Part shown: positions 63,784 through 64,000 of the stretch, piece after piece | Numbering within the stretch: position 1 is the stretch's first letter | Layout of the letters: every line of letters starts with the position of its first letter | DNA from: Dipteris shenzhenensis | Taxonomy: Eukaryota; Polypodiophyta; Polypodiopsida; Gleicheniales | DNA length: 64,000 bases | Strand: one strand, 5' to 3' | NCBI GenBank assembly: GCA_047967505.1 | Contig: CM106541.1 | Translations under genes and position numbers: made by a program | The notes under the pieces: model-generated | Told to the model about the DNA's origin: nothing | The model's database searches: none | What the model saw: only the letters and a program-made list of their open reading frames with translations

Positions 63784-64000
63784 GTGCAGATCCGTTCTAT
63801 TGCAGACTATGAACATTAAATTTCAATCAGGTCTAATGGGTGTTTAAAGGAGGGACTTGTTGAAGGCAATCTTAACCGCTGCAGTAAATGATATCCTTTC
63901 CTCAAGTAGCACTTGGGTTGGTGACTGCAAGGTAGAACTGAAAATGCTAAACTTTCAAAGGTGCAAAAAAGGATAAGGGTGGCTGAAACTTTCTAGTTTC
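63784..64000 (+). other. Malic enzyme intron 9, incomplete
   Basis: Donor CAG|GTGCAG at 63784. The next exon, expected to begin with the GTA-V continuation of the FNDDIQ motif, is not in the window. Confidence 0.8.

Overview
The window looks like nuclear DNA of a land plant, most likely a leptosporangiate fern (inference). Two genes are supported: a long PLS-type pentatricopeptide repeat (PPR) gene and the first half of an NADP-dependent malic enzyme gene. The PPR style (about 101-residue PLS units that are nearly identical to one another, a DYW-class tail and an N-terminal PDF-like motif), multi-kb introns and a dense load of decayed Copia, Gypsy and L1-type LINE elements all fit a seedless vascular plant. 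No bacterial or organellar features are seen.

Layout. 0.3-0.8 kb: a decayed Trp-rich coding fragment. 1.2-3.2 kb: 5'-truncated Copia element on the minus strand (family A). 4.1-5.1 kb: a tandem pair of about 480 bp units carrying strong foldbacks. 6.8-11.3 kb: a bounded but internally deleted family A Copia on the plus strand. 12.4-16.1 kb: a gag-only, non-autonomous Copia (family B) with large internal and LTR-spanning tandem duplications. 18.6-22.6 kb: the PPR gene on the minus strand with its promoter. 22.9-28 kb: a decayed LINE on the minus strand. 28-38 kb: tandem repeats, a TA-flanked foldback element, an ORF1-like remnant and otherwise gene-free DNA. 38.3-40.2 kb: Gypsy pol remnant (minus). 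41.4-43.2 kb: another LINE remnant (minus). 46-64 kb: NADP-malic enzyme (plus), which runs off the right edge.

The PPR gene can be extended beyond its single long ORF. Two small upstream exons, joined by canonical GT-AG introns with consistent phase, add a probable organelle-targeting N-terminus and a PDF-like motif of the kind known from organellar single-strand DNA-binding (OSB) proteins. At the other end a frameshift cuts off the E/DYW region, which survives only as a decayed remnant downstream.

The malic enzyme has nine recognisable exons (309 codons) in the window. Its second intron is about 10.7 kb and holds a Copia-B fragment and three separate LINE insertions. All three joined the same GCTACACAC/(CA)n sequence: a roughly 100 bp tail, a twin-primed (5'-inverted) copy with a 15/16 bp target-site duplication, and a nearly full-length antisense LINE whose 5' UTR carries nine GTAC cores. 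This possible (CA)n-targeted plant LINE and the PDF-PPR fusion are the two most unusual points. All coordinates and splice sites were read by eye; no alignment or database search was run.
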